DNA of 7,658 nt from the NCBI GenBank assembly GCA_003694235.1, contig RFKO01000091.1, forward strand, positions 1 through 7,658. The letters run 5' to 3'. The position numbers were made by a program, and so were the translations under genes. The notes below the pieces were generated by a model. The model worked only from the letters and a program-made list of their open reading frames with translations. It was not told where the DNA came from and did no database searches. Below, piece after piece: positions 6,443-7,658 of the stretch. Origin of the DNA: Anaerolineae bacterium (GTDB lineage: Bacteria; Chloroflexota; Anaerolineae; Anaerolineales; UBA11858). Each line of letters opens with the position of its first letter. The first letter of the stretch is position 1.

Positions 6443-6452
6443 CCCCCTCCTC

Positions 6453-6461
6453 TGGTAAAAT
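6453..6461 (+). promoter_or_regulatory. Extended -10 promoter giving a possibly leaderless phosphatase mRNA
   Basis: TGGTAAAAT combines TAAAAT (6456-6461) with an extended -10 TG. Transcription starting seven bases later would begin at or next to the ATG at 6468, and there is no Shine-Dalgarno sequence between them. The -35 region would fall inside the heptamer repeat (around 6432-6438), which has no good -35 match. Confidence 0.55.
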
Positions 6462-6467
6462 TGCAGC

Positions 6468-7196
6468 ATGGAAGTTCAAATCGCCGTCTCGAAGGTCAAG
6501 AAATACGCCACCTCCACCAGCGGCGACACGGTCGAGGTGATCGAACGCCCCAACGGCGGCGTCTCCGTGGTCATGGCCGATGGGCAGAGCTCCGGGCGCG
6601 GCGCCAAGTGGGTTTCCTCCTTCGTGGTGCGAAAAGTGATCTCTCTGCTGGCCGAGGGCGTGCGCGACGGCGCGGCGGCAAGAGCCGCAGCCGACGCGCT
6701 GTTCACCGAGCGCAAAGGCAAAGTCTCTGCCACGCTGACCATCCTCTCCGCCGACCTGCTGAGCGAGACCATCGTCTGCACCCGCAACAACCCCGCGCCA
6801 GTGCTGATGGCGCACAACGAAACCATCACCGTGCTGAGCGAAGAAAGCCCGCCGATCGGCTTTCGCCGCAATATCCGTCCGGTGATCAACCAGTTCGACC
6901 TGCGGCCCTCGCTCACCCTGGTGACGTTCACCGACGGCATCCTGCATGCCGGTTCGCGCGACGGACAATCGATGGACACCGCCACCTGCCTGCAATCCAT
7001 TCTGGACGAGGGCAACCCCACCTCGCAGGAAATCGCCGACTCCCTGCTGCACCACGCTCTGCGCCTGGATCAGGGGCGCCCGTGCGACGATATCACGGTC
7101 GTGGTGCTGCGCGTGCTTTCCATGGACGAGACCGACAGCCGCCACGGAGAGAATCTCATCCGCCGCATGACGGTACGGCTGCCCATCCAAAAATGA
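6468..7196 (+). CDS. Stand-alone SpoIIE/PP2C-type serine/threonine phosphatase
   Basis: A 242-residue cytoplasmic metal-dependent phosphatase of the PP2C-SIG/SpoIIE family, which dephosphorylates serine or threonine on regulatory proteins such as anti-anti-sigma factors. Metal-binding and active-site signatures are SGD (18-20, Asp20), MADGQSSGRGAK (36-47, Asp38-Gly39 in place of the usual ADGMGSG), FTDGILHAG (154-162, Asp156) and DDITVVVL (207-214). No sensor (PAS, GAF, HAMP) or membrane domain is attached, unlike many RsbU or SpoIIE proteins. The ATG has no Shine-Dalgarno sequence and lies about one promoter-to-start distance downstream of an extended -10 box, so the mRNA may be leaderless. 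No anti-sigma kinase or STAS gene is present in the window, so the substrate is unknown. Confidence 0.9.
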   Translation: MEVQIAVSKVKKYATSTSGDTVEVIERPNGGVSVVMADGQSSGRGAKWVSSFVVRKVISLLAEGVRDGAAARAAADALFTERKGKVSATLTILSADLLSETIVCTRNNPAPVLMAHNETITVLSEESPPIGFRRNIRPVINQFDLRPSLTLVTFTDGILHAGSRDGQSMDTATCLQSILDEGNPTSQEIADSLLHHALRLDQGRPCDDITVVVLRVLSMDETDSRHGENLIRRMTVRLPIQK

Positions 7197-7269
7197 AGTC
7201 TACCCTTCCGCAGCGTCCGTCCAGCCGGCGAGATGCTCTCTACACTCGGAGAGGCGGCTCACGTCAGCC

Positions 7270-7647
7270 ATGTCGCCAAACACAACCATGCCTGCGGATA
7301 ACCCCCTCACCATCGGTCTGGTGGGTGTGTGCGGCGCAGGAAAGAGCGAACTCGCCCGCCGGTTACGCCGCCGCGGCTACCGCGTGCGCCACATCGCCCA
7401 GGAGCACTCTTTCAGCCCCACCATGTACCGCCGCCGGCAGCCCCCCGACATCCTGATTTACCTGCACGCCACCTTCCCCACCACCATCCAACGCAAGGGG
7501 TTCCGCTGGCACGAGCGCGAATACCAGGAACAACTACGCCGCCTGGAACACGCCCGCCGACACGCCGATCTGGTCATCCACACCGACGAACTGACGCCGG
7601 AAGAGGTCGAAGCCGCGGTGCTGGAGTTTTTGGAAAGTGAGCAGTGA
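7270..7647 (+). CDS. Small P-loop NTPase-like protein of unknown function
   Basis: A 125-residue protein with a clear Walker A motif, GVCGAGKS (19-26). PDILIYL (59-65) resembles a Walker B or kinase core strand, and ADLVIHTDELTPEEV (99-113) resembles the closing strand and helix of small-molecule kinases. The fold looks like a reduced nucleoside-kinase or dephospho-CoA kinase-like domain, but such kinases are usually about 200 residues and most of the substrate and lid regions appear missing. The middle (RRRQPPD, 54-60; HERE, 81-84) is very polar. The ATG at 7270 has no close Shine-Dalgarno sequence (GGAGAGG at 7248-7254 is 15 bases away); Met7 at 7288 is an alternative start. The final Ser-Glu-Gln and the TGA stop lie inside an AGTGANN repeat. 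The gene follows the phosphatase by 73 bases with no convincing terminator between. I do not recognise a specific function. Confidence 0.75.
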   Translation: MSPNTTMPADNPLTIGLVGVCGAGKSELARRLRRRGYRVRHIAQEHSFSPTMYRRRQPPDILIYLHATFPTTIQRKGFRWHEREYQEQLRRLEHARRHADLVIHTDELTPEEVEAAVLEFLESEQ

Positions 7648-7658
7648 ACAGTAAACAG
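7636..7658 (+). repeat. Second AGTGANN heptamer array, running off the right edge
   Basis: AGTGAGC (7636-7642), AGTGAAC (7643-7649), the variant AGTAAAC (7650-7656) and the start of another AG. The unit and the opening AGTGAGC match the array at 6391. It overlaps the last three codons and the TGA stop (7645-7647) of the P-loop gene and continues beyond the window. Confidence 0.85.

Noticed and set aside
7197..7269. Possible hairpin between the phosphatase and P-loop genes (AGCCG at 7223 with CGGCT at 7255)
   Set aside because: The stem has a large internal mismatch and no T run follows, so it is not convincing as a terminator or regulatory RNA.
6434..7456. Plus-strand frame of 340 codons overlapping the phosphatase gene
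   Set aside because: It starts in the heptamer repeat and is a shifted reading of the SpoIIE-type phosphatase. It is rich in Arg, His, Pro and Gln with no domain.
6391..7658. Direct repeats of a transposon or an attachment site flanking the phosphatase and P-loop genes
   Set aside because: The two AGTGANN arrays could be seen as flanking repeats, but the unit is a simple tandem heptamer and no transposase, integrase or terminal inverted repeat is present.

Overview
The window is GC-rich bacterial chromosome. It looks like a member of the Chloroflexota, probably an Anaerolineae-like lineage. That is a recognition call from the gene set and from the style of the ClpP, methyltransferase and small P-loop proteins; no search was run. 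Apart from one partial gene at the left edge, every gene is on the + strand. Genes are tightly packed, and several start codons overlap the preceding stop.

Layout. Positions 1-28 hold the first codons of a minus-strand gene leaving the window, with a clear ribosome binding site. A divergent promoter region follows, then a tRNA-Leu(UAG) gene with a near-consensus promoter and a terminator hairpin. Next comes the tig-clpP operon (trigger factor from a TTG start, then ClpP protease), closed by a strong hairpin. An HAD-IIA (NagD-like) phosphatase and the rRNA/tRNA methyltransferase gene rlmN follow. A promoter overlapping the end of rlmN leads into three overlapping genes: a free-standing NIL-domain protein, a diacylglycerol/lipid kinase-like protein and a class I SAM methyltransferase. 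A spacer with a heptanucleotide repeat separates these from a stand-alone SpoIIE/PP2C-type phosphatase, which may be translated from a leaderless mRNA. A 125-residue P-loop protein of unknown function ends the window.

How the genes fit together. The left half is housekeeping: translation (tRNA, RlmN), folding of nascent chains (trigger factor) and proteolysis (ClpP). The right half is less standard. The overlapping NIL, lipid kinase and methyltransferase genes suggest a small co-translated lipid-related module. The phosphatase and P-loop gene may form a second regulatory pair. Both ideas rest on gene order only.

The most distinctive non-coding feature is a set of three short arrays with an exact 7-base period. 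Two share the unit AGTGANN (6391-6442 and 7636-7658). One has the unit GRRGACG (3397-3438). Two of the arrays run into the 3' end of a gene and supply its last residues or its stop codon.
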